Shown here one piece after another: positions 8,535 through 16,966 of a stretch of DNA of 64,000 bases. The translations under genes and the position numbers were made by a program. The DNA is from Aquabacterium sp. OR-4 (GTDB lineage: Bacteria > Pseudomonadota > Gammaproteobacteria > Burkholderiales > Burkholderiaceae_C), in contig NZ_JAOCQD020000001.1 of the NCBI RefSeq assembly GCF_025290835.2, positions 1,674,001 through 1,738,000 on the forward strand, written 5' to 3'. Each line of letters opens with the position of its first letter. Position 1 is the first letter of the stretch. The notes beneath the pieces were generated by a model. That model was not told where the DNA came from, searched no databases, and saw only the letters and a list, made by a program, of their open reading frames with translations.

Positions 8535-9188
8535 CTAACCAAACCGCCGAATCGCCGAGCGCAAAGATGGCACCCCCTTCCTACGAGCCGCCGGCTTCAC
8601 GTCCGTCTTGAACAAGCGGTCAAAGATCGCCGCAGACTGAAGGCGGTTGCCCTCTTCGACTGCGGAGAACACGGAATCCACAAAGCCAAGATAAAAGCGC
8701 GCCATATCAGCGCACGCCGCAATGTCGGCAGATTCAATGCGACGGTTCGGGTTTAGATTCATACTGCTGCGCACCGCAACAGAAAAAGCGCCGCCAGTCA
8801 AAATGCAGAACTTGGCATGAATGTTTGCGGCTCGAAACGACTTGACGCCAAACCCCTGAACAAGGCGCGCGCTCAACTCAGGACGGCGCCCGAAAATGCT
8901 CGGATCAACGATCATCCGCATGCTTTTGATGCGCGAGTCGCGCACAAACTTTTCGCAGGCATCGAGGTCATAGAGCCCCATTGTCCAAGTCGCCAGAGCC
9001 ACGTCAGACGGCCCGACAACCTCCAGCAATCGTTGCAATATGTCGATCATGCTGAGAGAGCCGTCTGTGAGTATCGAAAGCTCCTCGCCATCGCGCAACG
9101 CCAGAAGCGCCCTCACGACCTCGCCCTGACCGCCAAGCACATGCCCGCGCCTTGGCGAACGCCTCAGAAAAACGCAATCCCCGCTCAT
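8535..9188 (-). CDS. PLD-fold phosphodiesterase-like phage protein
   Basis: The start is ATG 9188, which overlaps the previous stop (ATGA), giving 217 residues. A longer frame to 9299 is not supported. The key block is HAKFCIL followed by SVAVRSSMNLNPNRRIE, which matches the HxK(x)nD/N-x-S-S-x-N pattern of the phospholipase D superfamily. Only one such motif is present, as in small Nuc-type nucleases that act as dimers. Its place between replication genes and terminase is shared by several Mu-like and Burkholderiales phages. Whether it cuts DNA or is catalytically modified is unknown. Confidence 0.65.
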   Translation of the reverse strand: MSGDCVFLRRSPRRGHVLGGQGEVVRALLALRDGEELSILTDGSLSMIDILQRLLEVVGPSDVALATWTMGLYDLDACEKFVRDSRIKSMRMIVDPSIFGRRPELSARLVQGFGVKSFRAANIHAKFCILTGGAFSVAVRSSMNLNPNRRIESADIAACADMARFYLGFVDSVFSAVEEGNRLQSAAIFDRLFKTDVKPAARRKGVPSLRSAIRRFG

Positions 9189-9721
9189 CCGATTTCCTCT
9201 CCATCCCAAACGCGGACTTTCTTGCCGCGACTCTTGGCCGCCTTGGTGGGCTTCGGCGGCCGCTGCCTGGCACGCCGCAGGCGCTCGCGCTCGGCCCATT
9301 CCTCGGTTTCCTCGGGCCGCAGCCGCACGACGCGCACGCGGCCGTCTTCGCGGTCGACCCGGATCAACGGGGCCGGCGCGGCGATGTCCTGCGGCTTGCC
9401 TGGCCGGGCCTTGCCCTTGCTGCGCGATGCCGCGGCCGCCAGAGCCCAGATGGACGATGCGGCGCCGGTGGGCGGCGGCGGCTCACGCCCGGCCAGTGTG
9501 CGTCGGCGGGTGGGGAAGTCATAGGCGGTGTCCTCGTCGTCAAGCCAGCCGCTGGTCTGGGCGGCGAACTCGCGAAAGTCGAAGTCGAGCACCAGTTGCA
9601 CGTCGCGGCGCGGCGCCACACGCACCCGGCACCGGCGGGCCAGCACAGCGCGAGTGGCGGGCGCCGCCGCCGGGATGGGCAGATCGTCGAAGAGCATCGG
9701 CTGGCGCTCGGCAGTGGTCAT
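9185..9721 (-). CDS. Phage protein of unknown function
   Basis: This encodes 178 residues from ATG 9721, whose A is shared with the upstream TGA stop. It begins with a Pro/Leu stretch (MLFDDLPIP), continues with an Arg-rich beta segment (RCRVRVAPRRDVQLVLD), and ends in a strongly basic Lys/Arg-rich region. The basic tail suggests nucleic-acid contact. It sits in a tight chain of overlapping genes between RusA and the PLD-like gene. No family was recognised. The longer frame to 10069 is shadow of RusA. Confidence 0.6.
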   Translation of the reverse strand: MTTAERQPMLFDDLPIPAAAPATRAVLARRCRVRVAPRRDVQLVLDFDFREFAAQTSGWLDDEDTAYDFPTRRRTLAGREPPPPTGAASSIWALAAAASRSKGKARPGKPQDIAAPAPLIRVDREDGRVRVVRLRPEETEEWAERERLRRARQRPPKPTKAAKSRGKKVRVWDGEEIG

Positions 9722-9936
9722 CAGGTCGGCGGCTTGCGCGCCTCCCACAGAGCGCGCATGGTGGCGCGCAGCGCATCGACAGCGGCCCTGCCGCGGCGTC
9801 GCTCGAGGTTTTCCAGCCAGGCCCTGCGGTCGGCCAGGGTGGGCAGCATGGTGATGGCGCGGGCTTCGCATTCGTGGCGCCACGCCTCGCTGGCGCTGTC
9901 CACGACGGTGCCGTCGACGAGGGTGACGGTGGTCAC
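9721..9936 (-). CDS. Small phage protein downstream of RusA
   Basis: A GTG at 9936 overlapping the RusA stop (GTGA) gives 71 residues starting VTTVTLVDGTVVDSASEAWR. A Trp-Arg-His-Glu-Cys-Glu cluster is followed by LPTLADRRAWLENLERRRG. Small proteins of this look are common beside rusA in Burkholderiales prophages. Function is unknown. The ATG at 10056 would give an Arg/Pro-rich N-terminus typical of shadow sequence and is rejected. Confidence 0.65.
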   Translation of the reverse strand: MTTVTLVDGTVVDSASEAWRHECEARAITMLPTLADRRAWLENLERRRGRAAVDALRATMRALWEARKPPT

Positions 9937-10394
9937 GCCGCCTGCTCCAGCTGCAGACCCTGCTGGGGCAGCACACGCGGGGCCTGGGCGCGGATGGCGA
10001 TGACCACGCGGGCCGGGCCGCCGTCTGGCTCCATGCGGGTCTTGTGCATTGCCCAAATGCGGCGGTCATCGTCGAACACGATGCCCTGCAGTGCGTCGCT
10101 CAGCACCTTCTCGGCGTTGCCCAAGTCGATGCACCGCACGTCGTCATCCCAGGCGGCGGGATCGCGCCGCTGGCGCCGGGCCCAGTCCTGCGGCCGGGCC
10201 GGGTACAGGCGCAGCCAGAGCTCGACGCGGCAGGTCAGCGGCTCGGCCAGGCCGGCGGCGCGGGCGATGCGCTGCACGTCGGCCTTGTAGGCCTTGGCCT
10301 CCTTCGATGGAGCCATCATCGTGCGGCCCGGAATGGTGATGGCCTTCCAGTACCTGTTACTGGAAACCGGATAAGGCAGCGTCAGCGTGATCAT
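9933..10394 (-). CDS. rusA: RusA-type Holliday junction resolvase
   Basis: The 153-residue protein begins MITLTLPYPVSSNRYW, the usual RusA N-terminus. It contains the signature DLGNAEKVLSDALQGIVFDDD, whose spaced Asp residues bind the metal in RusA dimers. RusA cuts four-way junctions to resolve recombination or replication intermediates before packaging. It overlaps the P-like gene upstream and the small gene downstream by 4 nt each, so the whole set is co-transcribed. Confidence 0.93.
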   Translation of the reverse strand: MITLTLPYPVSSNRYWKAITIPGRTMMAPSKEAKAYKADVQRIARAAGLAEPLTCRVELWLRLYPARPQDWARRQRRDPAAWDDDVRCIDLGNAEKVLSDALQGIVFDDDRRIWAMHKTRMEPDGGPARVVIAIRAQAPRVLPQQGLQLEQAA

Positions 10395-11042
10395 GCCGAC
10401 GCCTCGCCCGTCGCCAGGGGATCCACCAGAGCGCCCGCCTCTGCCCGCTGCATCGCTTCATCCTGCTCCCGCTGCGTCGAGTAGCCGGTCATGCGCTGGC
10501 GCAGTGCGCGCAGCGCAGCGATGCCGGCCTCACGCGCACCGGTGTCGAGCGGCTGCTGCGCCGGCGCTGGCGCCGGCAGCGCGCGCTGGGTCGGGTCAGG
10601 GGGCGACGCCCATGTGCCCTGGGCCCACTGGTCGGCCAGCAGGCGCTCCCAGCGCTTGCGGCAGGCTGCGAAGGTGCTTGTGCGCAGTTCGTGCTGCACC
10701 TCGCGGGCGGCCCAGTACACGGCGGGGTGCGACCAGCCGTAGGGTGTGCCGGCGGTGTGCGTGCGCATGCCCTCATCGGCTTCCATCCATGCGACCTCGG
10801 GATCCAGAGCCGGCCGGCACAGGTGCAGGAACTCGGGCAGGTTGGGGGCGAAGCGGCGGGTTCGCACTGCAGCCAGGCCGCGCTTGACCTCGTCGGAGCT
10901 GAAGCCGGCCAGGGCCTCGGCCCATTCGGCCTTGACCCGCTCGGGATTCGCGCTGGCGTAGACGTTGGCGAGCGACGCGCCGAGGATGGCGGCCAGGCGC
11001 TCGAACAGGTCTTCGACCCAGCGCAGCGGGATGGGGGAGCCG

Positions 11043-12008
<966 letters not shown>

Positions 12009-12045
12009 CGGGCGCCTCCATCAGGAAGGCGCCCGCAGGGATGCG

Positions 12046-12246
12046 TCAGCGCTTGAGCAGCGCCTGGATGGCCTTGGCCACGTCCTTGCCGCACTCGGCA
12101 GGGAATTTGATCGTCTGGATGTCGACGTTGTCGAACCCCGGGCCGATCTGCGAGACAGTGATCTCGATGGACAAATCGTCGTGCAGTTCGACCGAGATTT
12201 GCGGTCGATCGGGCACGGCGATGCCGCCCTTGACTACTTCGCCCAT
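12046..12246 (-). CDS. Small phage protein
   Basis: The product has 66 residues with alternating strands (ISVELHDDLSIEITVSQI) and a C-terminal helix ending AIQALLKR. The upstream sequence has AGGAG 7 nt before the ATG and a CATGCTAG motif at 12,275-12,282. No family was recognised. A compact alpha/beta fold is likely. Confidence 0.65.
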   Translation of the reverse strand: MGEVVKGGIAVPDRPQISVELHDDLSIEITVSQIGPGFDNVDIQTIKFPAECGKDVAKAIQALLKR

Positions 12247-12342
12247 AGGCGCTCTCCTGTGGTGATGGGGAATGCATGCTAGCCCGGGGCCCTCGCGGGT
12301 CTACCTCTGCAGGCACTAGCGATGCGGGGAGCTCGGTGCTGC

Positions 12343-13002
12343 TCATGCCGCGGCCCCCATGCCTACCGGCGCCGCCGTGGCTGCGATCAGCCGCGCCGTC
12401 TGCGCCTTGGCCTGCCTGGCCAGCCGGCTGCGCCGCTCGATCTCGCGGCGGTCCTGGCGCGCCGGGCGCTTCGCATCGGGCCCGGAGCCCAGTTGGTACA
12501 GCGCTGCCGGCGCACCTCCGCGCAGACGCTGCTCCCAGTCGGCGATGCGCACCAAGCCAATGGCCCGGCAGTGCTCGACGAACCGGCCGACGTTGGCCCA
12601 CTGCGACCCGACCTCGGCAGCCAGTGCGGTCTTGCTGATGGGCTCGCGCTCCAGTAGGCGCAGTATCTGCACAACCTGCACCAGCTCGGGCAGCGCTGTC
12701 GAGCGCGACAGCGGCTGCCGTGGCGTGCCGCTGGGGGGGTCTGGCCTGATGACGTCCGCGCCGAGGCCGAACGCCCAGATCGGAATCGAGCTGCCGCGCA
12801 CGTGCGGGCGCGTCCAGCCTCGTATGTGAATGGCGCGCAGCTCATGCAGCCTGGCCATCACGCGGCGCGCGGTCTGCAGCTGGACATCATGCCGAGCCGC
12901 GATCTCCTGAGCTGTGGCCGGCTGGCGCTGCAGGTCGCGCAGGATCGTGGCGTAGCCAGTCCAGCCCAGGCGGCGACCGACGTAGCGCAGGCGTTTGATC
13001 AT
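12343..13002 (-). CDS. Winged-helix DNA-binding phage protein
   Basis: The ATG at 13002 overlaps the previous stop (ATGA), giving 219 residues. Two helix-turn-helix-like segments are visible: QPATAQEIAARHDVQLQTA near residue 30, and REPISKTALAAEVGSQWANV near residue 110. The C-terminus is very basic. It may be a regulator or an origin-binding accessory factor of the leftward operon. The 12999-13232 neighbour has the same architecture in short form. Confidence 0.6.
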   Translation of the reverse strand: MIKRLRYVGRRLGWTGYATILRDLQRQPATAQEIAARHDVQLQTARRVMARLHELRAIHIRGWTRPHVRGSSIPIWAFGLGADVIRPDPPSGTPRQPLSRSTALPELVQVVQILRLLEREPISKTALAAEVGSQWANVGRFVEHCRAIGLVRIADWEQRLRGGAPAALYQLGSGPDAKRPARQDRREIERRSRLARQAKAQTARLIAATAAPVGMGAAA

Positions 13003-13232
13003 GCTGCCTGCCCTCCCCACGCCGGCGCCAAGGCGAACTCCACCGGCGCGATGCCGCGGCCTTCATGGTCTGGCCGGGTGCGCTGCACCAGCATGCCGTT
13101 GGCCACCAGCTCGGCGCACCACTTCTCGACGGTCTTGTCGGCCAGGCCGGCGTCTCGCTGGATCTCGGCGCGCGACCGCCACTGGCTGCGCAGCAGCTTG
13201 AAAAGCTCGCAGACGGTTTCAGGGCCCTTCAT
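12999..13232 (-). CDS. Small winged-helix protein
   Basis: This 77-residue protein is mostly a single winged-helix domain. Helices run through SQWRSRAEIQRDAGLADKTV and EKWCAELVANGMLV, followed by a beta wing containing RPDHEGRGIAPVEF. It overlaps both neighbours by 4 nt. It probably binds DNA. A partnership with the larger winged-helix gene downstream is an inference from coupling. Confidence 0.65.
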   Translation of the reverse strand: MKGPETVCELFKLLRSQWRSRAEIQRDAGLADKTVEKWCAELVANGMLVQRTRPDHEGRGIAPVEFALAPAWGGQAA

Positions 13233-13468
13233 CGCGTCCCCCGGCGTGTTGAATCACGAAATGGCACTTGGTCCTCGTCGCCGTCGTCGTCGTCGAAACT
13301 GAAGCCATGACGCTGCATGTACTCCCGGATCGCCTCGCGCATGACTTGCGAGACCGAGACGTCCCGTGCGTGCGCGAAGCGCATCAGGGACACCTCTTGA
13401 GCCTCTGTCACGCGCGGCCCGGTCAGCTGACGCTCGCGCTTCTCGCGGCGCGGTGGAATGCTTGCCAT
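13229..13468 (-). CDS. Ribbon-helix-helix type protein
   Basis: The product has 79 residues. The central segment RVTEAQEVSLMRFAHARDVSVSQVMREA fits a ribbon-helix-helix (CopG/Arc-like) fold: a short strand, helix A, then helix B starting with Ser-Val-Ser. An acidic Asp run follows. Such small dimeric repressors are common in phage early operons. The target site is unknown. Confidence 0.6.
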   Translation of the reverse strand: MASIPPRREKRERQLTGPRVTEAQEVSLMRFAHARDVSVSQVMREAIREYMQRHGFSFDDDDGDEDQVPFRDSTRRGTR

Positions 13469-13471
13469 CGC

Positions 13472-13591
13472 TCAGCCCCAGAGTTGCGCAGCTGCGTACA
13501 GCGCCACACCGGCGCCGACGACAACCAGGGCTGCAGAGATGGCGGCCAGCACAGCGATGGCCGCGTGGCGCAGGCGGGTGTCGGTTCCCAT
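13472..13591 (-). CDS. 39-residue single-pass membrane protein
   Basis: The ATG at 13591 (MGTDTRLRHAA) leads into a hydrophobic helix of about 24 residues and ends at TGA 13,472-13,474, just before the next gene's ATG. It fills the otherwise empty gap between 13468 and 13595 in the same operon direction. Function is unknown, and the coding call rests on the hydrophobic profile and gene packing. Confidence 0.5.
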   Translation of the reverse strand: MGTDTRLRHAAIAVLAAISAALVVVGAGVALYAAAQLWG

Positions 13592-13594
13592 AAA

Positions 13595-13801
13595 TCAGGC
13601 CTGCACCGGGCTGGCCGGCGCTTCGTCGTTCGCGGCCGTGGTCGAGGCCAGCAGAAACTCGCAGCGCAGCTCAGCCATGCCGAGATCGATCGGCCTACCG
13701 ATGATGCGCAGGCGGTCGGCGAACGAGGTCACGCTCAGGCCGAGCGCGCGGCGCACCAGCCACAACTCGCGGGCGATGTCGGTAGTGGTGACGGTGAGCA
13801 T
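13595..13801 (-). CDS. Small phage protein
   Basis: This 68-residue protein begins MLTVTTTDIARELWLVRRALG with an amphipathic helix that could be a helix-turn-helix half. It ends Ala/Ser-rich. Spacing to the next gene is 3 nt. No family was recognised. Confidence 0.55.
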   Translation of the reverse strand: MLTVTTTDIARELWLVRRALGLSVTSFADRLRIIGRPIDLGMAELRCEFLLASTTAANDEAPASPVQA

Positions 13802-13892
13802 TCAGGCCCCCTTCCCTGTTGCGTTGGGTGGGCGCCCTGCCCGTGGCATGCTGGAACTTCCCAAAGCTTCAGCCACCACGAGAGGGCTCCCC

Positions 13893-14099
13893 ATGAAAAT
13901 CAGCGTGCGCTGCACGTGCGGCAGCGATCAGTTCGTCCTCGACGACCTCGACAACCCAGGCCAGCCGCCCAGGCCGGGCAGCCGCGTCAAGTGCAACGCC
14001 TGCGGCCAGCCCGTCCGTCTCCCGCCACTTCAGGAAGTCGCCGATGCGACCGACAAGCTGGTCGCAGACCGGCTGCGGGATGCCCTGAAGAAGCGATAG
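13893..14099 (+). CDS. Small zinc-ribbon protein on the opposite strand of the early operon
   Basis: The product has 68 residues from ATG 13893, with GAGAGGG 6 nt upstream. The first half holds CTCGSDQF and CNACGQPV, a CxC...CxxC pair that should bind zinc. The second half is a helix ending DRLRDALKKR. It reads against the surrounding minus-strand genes and has its own intergenic leader, so it may be an independently expressed accessory (moron-type) gene. An antisense frame at 13,869-14,174 also looks partly protein-like, which lowers certainty. Confidence 0.55.
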   Translation: MKISVRCTCGSDQFVLDDLDNPGQPPRPGSRVKCNACGQPVRLPPLQEVADATDKLVADRLRDALKKR

Positions 14100-14258
14100 C
14101 AGTCGCTCGATCTCGGCCGGCGAGATCTCGACCTCCACCAGCACCGGGCCCACAAGAACGGAGGAGTTGGTCATGCGGACCCCTTCACGATAGGCGGCCG
14201 CCCTGCCTGATTTACGCTTTGGGTCCCCTTACCTACCCAACGCCTCAGGAGGGCGACC

Positions 14259-14561
14259 ATGGAAAAACTCAACATCACCGCCATCCACTTGCTCGACGGA
14301 ATGGATGCGCACTCGGGCGAGCTCGAAATAGAAGGCCGGACCATTCCTATGCTTCGCATCGAGTTCACTGTGAAGCGCCAGTCTCGGGACGCGCCCGCGC
14401 CGCAGGTGTTCCGTCTTCCGGATCTGTGGATGACGCCGGAGACAGCGGCAGACTTGGCAACCGCGATCCATTCGGCCTTGTGGCGCCAGTTCCCTGCAGT
14501 CGCCCAACGACTCGACCTTCCTCGTCAAATCGCACCCGGAGGCCCGCGCTCAGGTTCTTGA
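14259..14561 (+). CDS. Hypothetical protein, moron-like orientation
   Basis: The product has 100 residues from ATG 14259, with AGGAGGG 5 nt upstream, one of the best ribosome sites in the region. The sequence opens MEKLNITAIHLLDGMD, then beta strands (PMLRIEFTVKRQ), then helix TAADLATAIHSALWRQF. Like the gene at 13893 it opposes the early operon and has a similar CGCCCTGCC-containing leader. Its last third overlaps the converging gene at 14,365-14,622. No family was recognised. Confidence 0.6.
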   Translation: MEKLNITAIHLLDGMDAHSGELEIEGRTIPMLRIEFTVKRQSRDAPAPQVFRLPDLWMTPETAADLATAIHSALWRQFPAVAQRLDLPRQIAPGGPRSGS

Positions 14562-14622
14562 GAAGCGTCTCCCCCTTGCCACCCAAGATCGGGCGCGAGA
14601 AGTCGATGGTCGGCGCGCGCAT
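14365..14622 (-). CDS. Small early phage protein
   Basis: The product has 85 residues, starting one base after the stop of the preceding gene. The N-terminal half (PTIDFSRPILGGKGETLLKN, then RVRFDEEGRVVGRLQ) looks coding. The C-terminal half overlaps the converging plus-strand gene and is Pro/Ser-rich, so the true extent or even coding status is uncertain. Confidence 0.4.
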   Translation of the reverse strand: MRAPTIDFSRPILGGKGETLLKNLSAGLRVRFDEEGRVVGRLQGTGATRPNGSRLPSLPLSPASSTDPEDGTPAARARPETGASQ

Positions 14623-14623
14623 C

Positions 14624-14824
14624 TCAGCCCCCCGCCTGGTCTGCCGCCGCAGCGGTGGGGGCGGCGGGCGGGGTGACGGTGGGCTGGTCGCCCGTCGGCA
14701 GCAGCTTCAGCGCCAGCGCCGCGCACTCCCGGCAGATCGCTGCGCCTCGCTTGCCGAGCGCAAGCCACTTGACCTCCTCTTCGGTTCGGTCGCAGAAGTC
14801 GCAATGCAGCTTGATCAGCATCAC
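14624..14824 (-). CDS. ClpX-type zinc-finger protein
   Basis: The 66-residue protein has CDFC near the N-terminus and CREC about 20 residues later, the C4 pattern of the ClpX zinc-binding domain, followed by an Ala/Pro/Thr-rich tail. As a free-standing copy it may bind DNA or mimic a ClpX adaptor dimer. It overlaps the Cro-like gene stop by 4 nt. Confidence 0.6.
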   Translation of the reverse strand: MMLIKLHCDFCDRTEEEVKWLALGKRGAAICRECAALALKLLPTGDQPTVTPPAAPTAAAADQAGG

Positions 14825-15051
14825 TCAGCCCCCGCCGCTTCTGTGGACTGGGCAACAGCAGGGGCGCCGGGTTGGCCGATCAGTTCGACATGCAGGTCGC
14901 GCAACTTCAGCGCGTCATCCGCGCTGTCTGGCGCCTCGCCGCGCTCCCACCGCGAGATGCGCGGCTGCGGAATCTTGGTTCGCCGGGCAATCTCGGACTG
15001 CGACAGCCCCAGGTTGCGCAGGCCGCGGATCAGTTCGGTGGTCTGGCTCAT
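14821..15051 (-). CDS. Cro/XRE-family regulator
   Basis: The 76-residue protein has a clear XRE helix-turn-helix (LGLSQSEIARRTKIPQPRISRW at residues about 14-36). As the first gene of the leftward operon, divergent from the repressor, it is the Cro-like factor. The -10-like TATAAA lies only 8 nt before the ATG, so its mRNA may be nearly leaderless. TATGCG half-sites overlap this promoter. Confidence 0.8.
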   Translation of the reverse strand: MSQTTELIRGLRNLGLSQSEIARRTKIPQPRISRWERGEAPDSADDALKLRDLHVELIGQPGAPAVAQSTEAAGAE

Positions 15052-15124
15052 GCGCGCAGTTTATACGCCGTCGCATAATTTAGTCTAGTCCCCAATGCAT
15101 TACTTGCCGCCGCATAGTTCTGCC
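15052..15124. promoter_or_regulatory. Divergent immunity operator/promoter region
   Basis: The 73-bp gap between the Cro-like and CI-like genes holds TTATACG (15,061-15,067) facing CGCATAATT (15,072-15,080), an imperfect palindrome, and a further CGCATAGTT (15,111-15,119). Read on the opposite strand the last two are AAYTATGCG half-sites, and the same half-site recurs at 18,049-18,093. Leftward -10 TATAAA and rightward -10-like CATAGT (15,113-15,118) overlap or touch the half-sites. The repressor should bind here, but this was not tested. Confidence 0.6.
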
Positions 15125-15535
15125 ATGGAACCGCGCACCATGCTTCAGCAGATGATGAACTCGCTGAACTACAACACGAACTCGCTGGCGCGCGCCACGC
15201 GAGGGAAGACGAAGCAGCCGCAGATCCATCGCTTCCTGAAAGGTGACGCCAAAGAGCCGAAGCGCTCGACCTGGATGCCGGTTGCCGCGCTGCTTGAGAT
15301 ACCCGTTGACGCCTTCTATGACCCCAGAGCGGCGGATGCGGCGTGGGAAGACTTTCAGCGCCGCCGCGGCGAGGGGTGGTCGCTCCCGCCAGCGGAAGAT
15401 GTGAAGCCCAGCCGGGCCGACGATGTGGCGATGATTGTTCGCCGGCTACCCGAGGCGGCGCAGCTCGAGGTCTTGGGCTTCGCTGCCCGGCTCCTGGCCG
15501 CGAGCCTCCCAGCCGCCGCTGCCGACCACTCGTGA
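15125..15535 (+). CDS. CI-like phage repressor (short form)
   Basis: I choose ATG 15125 (MEPRTMLQQMMNSLN), 136 residues, over ATG 15095 because the operator half-site at 15,111-15,119 would otherwise be coding. Residues 1-60 form an XRE-type DNA-binding domain (NSLARATRGKTKQPQIHRF). Residues 90-130 are helical. No LexA/CI Ser-Lys protease motif is present, so induction is probably not by RecA-stimulated self-cleavage. It lies divergent from the Cro-like gene. Confidence 0.75.
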   Translation: MEPRTMLQQMMNSLNYNTNSLARATRGKTKQPQIHRFLKGDAKEPKRSTWMPVAALLEIPVDAFYDPRAADAAWEDFQRRRGEGWSLPPAEDVKPSRADDVAMIVRRLPEAAQLEVLGFAARLLAASLPAAAADHS

Positions 15536-15916
15536 AACCCACCGAACAGCTGCAGCGCGGCGCAGGTACGTTCTGCGCCGAACCGGGGGGCTGGCCGCAT
15601 CAAGCGCCGATGCGTGCTCGCGGAACACTGGGGCCAACTGGCCGCCCACAACAAAAGCCCCAGGCCGGCGCAGCACATGCCCTGGCGGAGTGCTGAGCGT
15701 GATGCGCGACAACTCTGCCAGATCAACCAGCAGCGCGGCCTGGGTGAAATCGCTCACCCAGCCGCGCGTCCTGGCTCCATACCGCTCGACGGCTCGCTCG
15801 ATCAGCCGACTCAGCACGGTGGCCGAGATCAGCCCGCCAAACTCCAGGACGGCAATCACGCCGTCGTGCGTCAGTGCGAGCCGGCCCTCGCCGTATCGCC
15901 ATTGCTCAGACACCAT
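15446..15916 (-). CDS. STAS/SpoIIAA-like small protein
   Basis: The 156-residue protein converges on the repressor with overlapping 3' ends (15,446-15,535). Residues 1-110 have the alternating strand-helix order of STAS/SpoIIAA-like proteins (VIAVLEFGG, VLSRLIERAVERYG, GWVSDFTQAALLVDL, then a helix FREHASALD). The remaining tail is Arg/Gly-rich and may be read-through of the overlap. It could be a lysogenic-conversion gene, but no partner is visible. Confidence 0.5.
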   Translation of the reverse strand: MVSEQWRYGEGRLALTHDGVIAVLEFGGLISATVLSRLIERAVERYGARTRGWVSDFTQAALLVDLAELSRITLSTPPGHVLRRPGAFVVGGQLAPVFREHASALDAASPPVRRRTYLRRAAAVRWVSRVVGSGGWEARGQEPGSEAQDLELRRLG

Positions 15917-16048
15917 TGCCTACACCCAACGATCATTTATGGTCAGGCTACTACGGGTTTGCACGCGCTTTCAACACCGAGCCGCGGGTGGGCTTTTGCT
16001 GGTGCCGCTGATCCGTCGGGATAGATTGACCCAGCGAAGGGAGATGGA

Positions 16049-16564
16049 ATGAAGATCCTTGCCGCGGCCCTGGCCTTGGTGCTCACCGGTTGCGCGACGA
16101 CGGACGGCCTGGCGCCTACGGTGTCCCGAGCCGGTTTTGACGGCGCAAGAGTGGTCGACATCGCGCCGCACGGCGCGGCATGCCCCGGCCTGCCTTGCGA
16201 GATGCTGGGGGCGCAGTGGACATCGGCGCGGCCTGGCGCGGCGGTGCTGGTGCTGCGCATCACCGGCCCAAAGTTCGTTGGCGTGCGCGGCCTGCGGGTG
16301 TCTGTCGATGGCGCGGTGCGTGCACTGCTGCCCGCGGGTCTGACTCGGTTTGACCCCGGCCTCGGGCCACTTTCCCGAGAGAGCACCCAGCCATTCGGCG
16401 TCGACCTCGCGCTGATTCGGCAGATCACCGCGGCGCAGCGCGTGTGGCTGCGAGTCGAGACGCTGGACGGCGTGTCCGATGTTGCGGTGATCGATGGCGC
16501 GACCGACAGCAAGGCCCTGCACGCCCTGCGCCGCTTCCTCGCCCAGGTGGACGCCCAGCAGTGA
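16049..16564 (+). CDS. Lipoprotein, candidate lysogenic-conversion gene
   Basis: The 171-residue protein has a clean lipoprotein signal, MKILAAALALVLTGC, with the acylated Cys at residue 15. A good GAAGGGAGA ribosome site precedes the ATG. The mature part is beta-rich without known motifs. It sits between the repressor and the rightward early operon on its own leader, where superinfection-exclusion lipoproteins often occur, so a role at the envelope during lysogeny is plausible but unproven. Confidence 0.7.
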   Translation: MKILAAALALVLTGCATTDGLAPTVSRAGFDGARVVDIAPHGAACPGLPCEMLGAQWTSARPGAAVLVLRITGPKFVGVRGLRVSVDGAVRALLPAGLTRFDPGLGPLSRESTQPFGVDLALIRQITAAQRVWLRVETLDGVSDVAVIDGATDSKALHALRRFLAQVDAQQ

Positions 16565-16785
16565 GCGGCCGCAAGCGCCACGCCCCGACCCCTGGCGCCC
16601 TGCGCCAGACGAACGAGCTGATGCGCGAGCAGATGCGCATGCGCATGCACGCGCTGCGGCGCGAGGCGGCGGAGATTGAGCGCTGGCTGGCCGAGCACGA
16701 GCCGCCCATCGACAACAGCGACGTTGAGGACGCCGCGCACCCGACCTGGCCGGAGTTCATGGAGCGGATCAAGGGCCAGGGCTAG
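16561..16785 (+). CDS. Small charged helical protein
   Basis: A GTG at 16561 overlaps the lipoprotein stop (GTGA), giving 74 residues. The protein is a long charged helix (QTNELMREQMRMRMHALRR, then EIERWLAEHEPPIDN), likely a coiled coil. Coupling to the lipoprotein suggests they are made together. Function is unknown. Confidence 0.6.
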   Translation: MSGRKRHAPTPGALRQTNELMREQMRMRMHALRREAAEIERWLAEHEPPIDNSDVEDAAHPTWPEFMERIKGQG

Positions 16786-16945
16786 CGCGGCCCCGCCGAC
16801 GCTGCCACCAGCAGTGCAGGCGATAGCCCACCTCCCAAACCTGCTCAGCCAGCCACACAGGTAGCCGCCAGCTGTGAATCAGCAGGAAGAACACGGTGTC
16901 GAGCCCAGCCCCCAACAAGAACGCGAAACCGAAGATCAGCGCCAC
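16769..16945 (-). CDS. Possible small membrane protein
   Basis: A GTG at 16945 would give 58 residues starting VALIFGFAFLLGAGLD, a hydrophobic helix, then an amphipathic Trp/Arg-rich tail. It fills a gap with no better plus-strand gene, but no ribosome site was found. The antisense plus frame upstream of 16967 is hydrophilic. Coding is uncertain. Confidence 0.3.
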   Translation of the reverse strand: MALIFGFAFLLGAGLDTVFFLLIHSWRLPVWLAEQVWEVGYRLHCWWQRRRGRASPGP

Positions 16946-16966
16946 CGGCCACCAGGTCTGCGCGGG

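Noticed and set aside
13869..14174. Minus-strand ORF of 101 codons with an AAGGGG ribosome-like site
   Set aside because: It lies fully opposite the better supported zinc-ribbon gene at 13,893-14,099 and its C-terminal half has shadow composition. The first 45 residues are protein-like, so it is not fully excluded.
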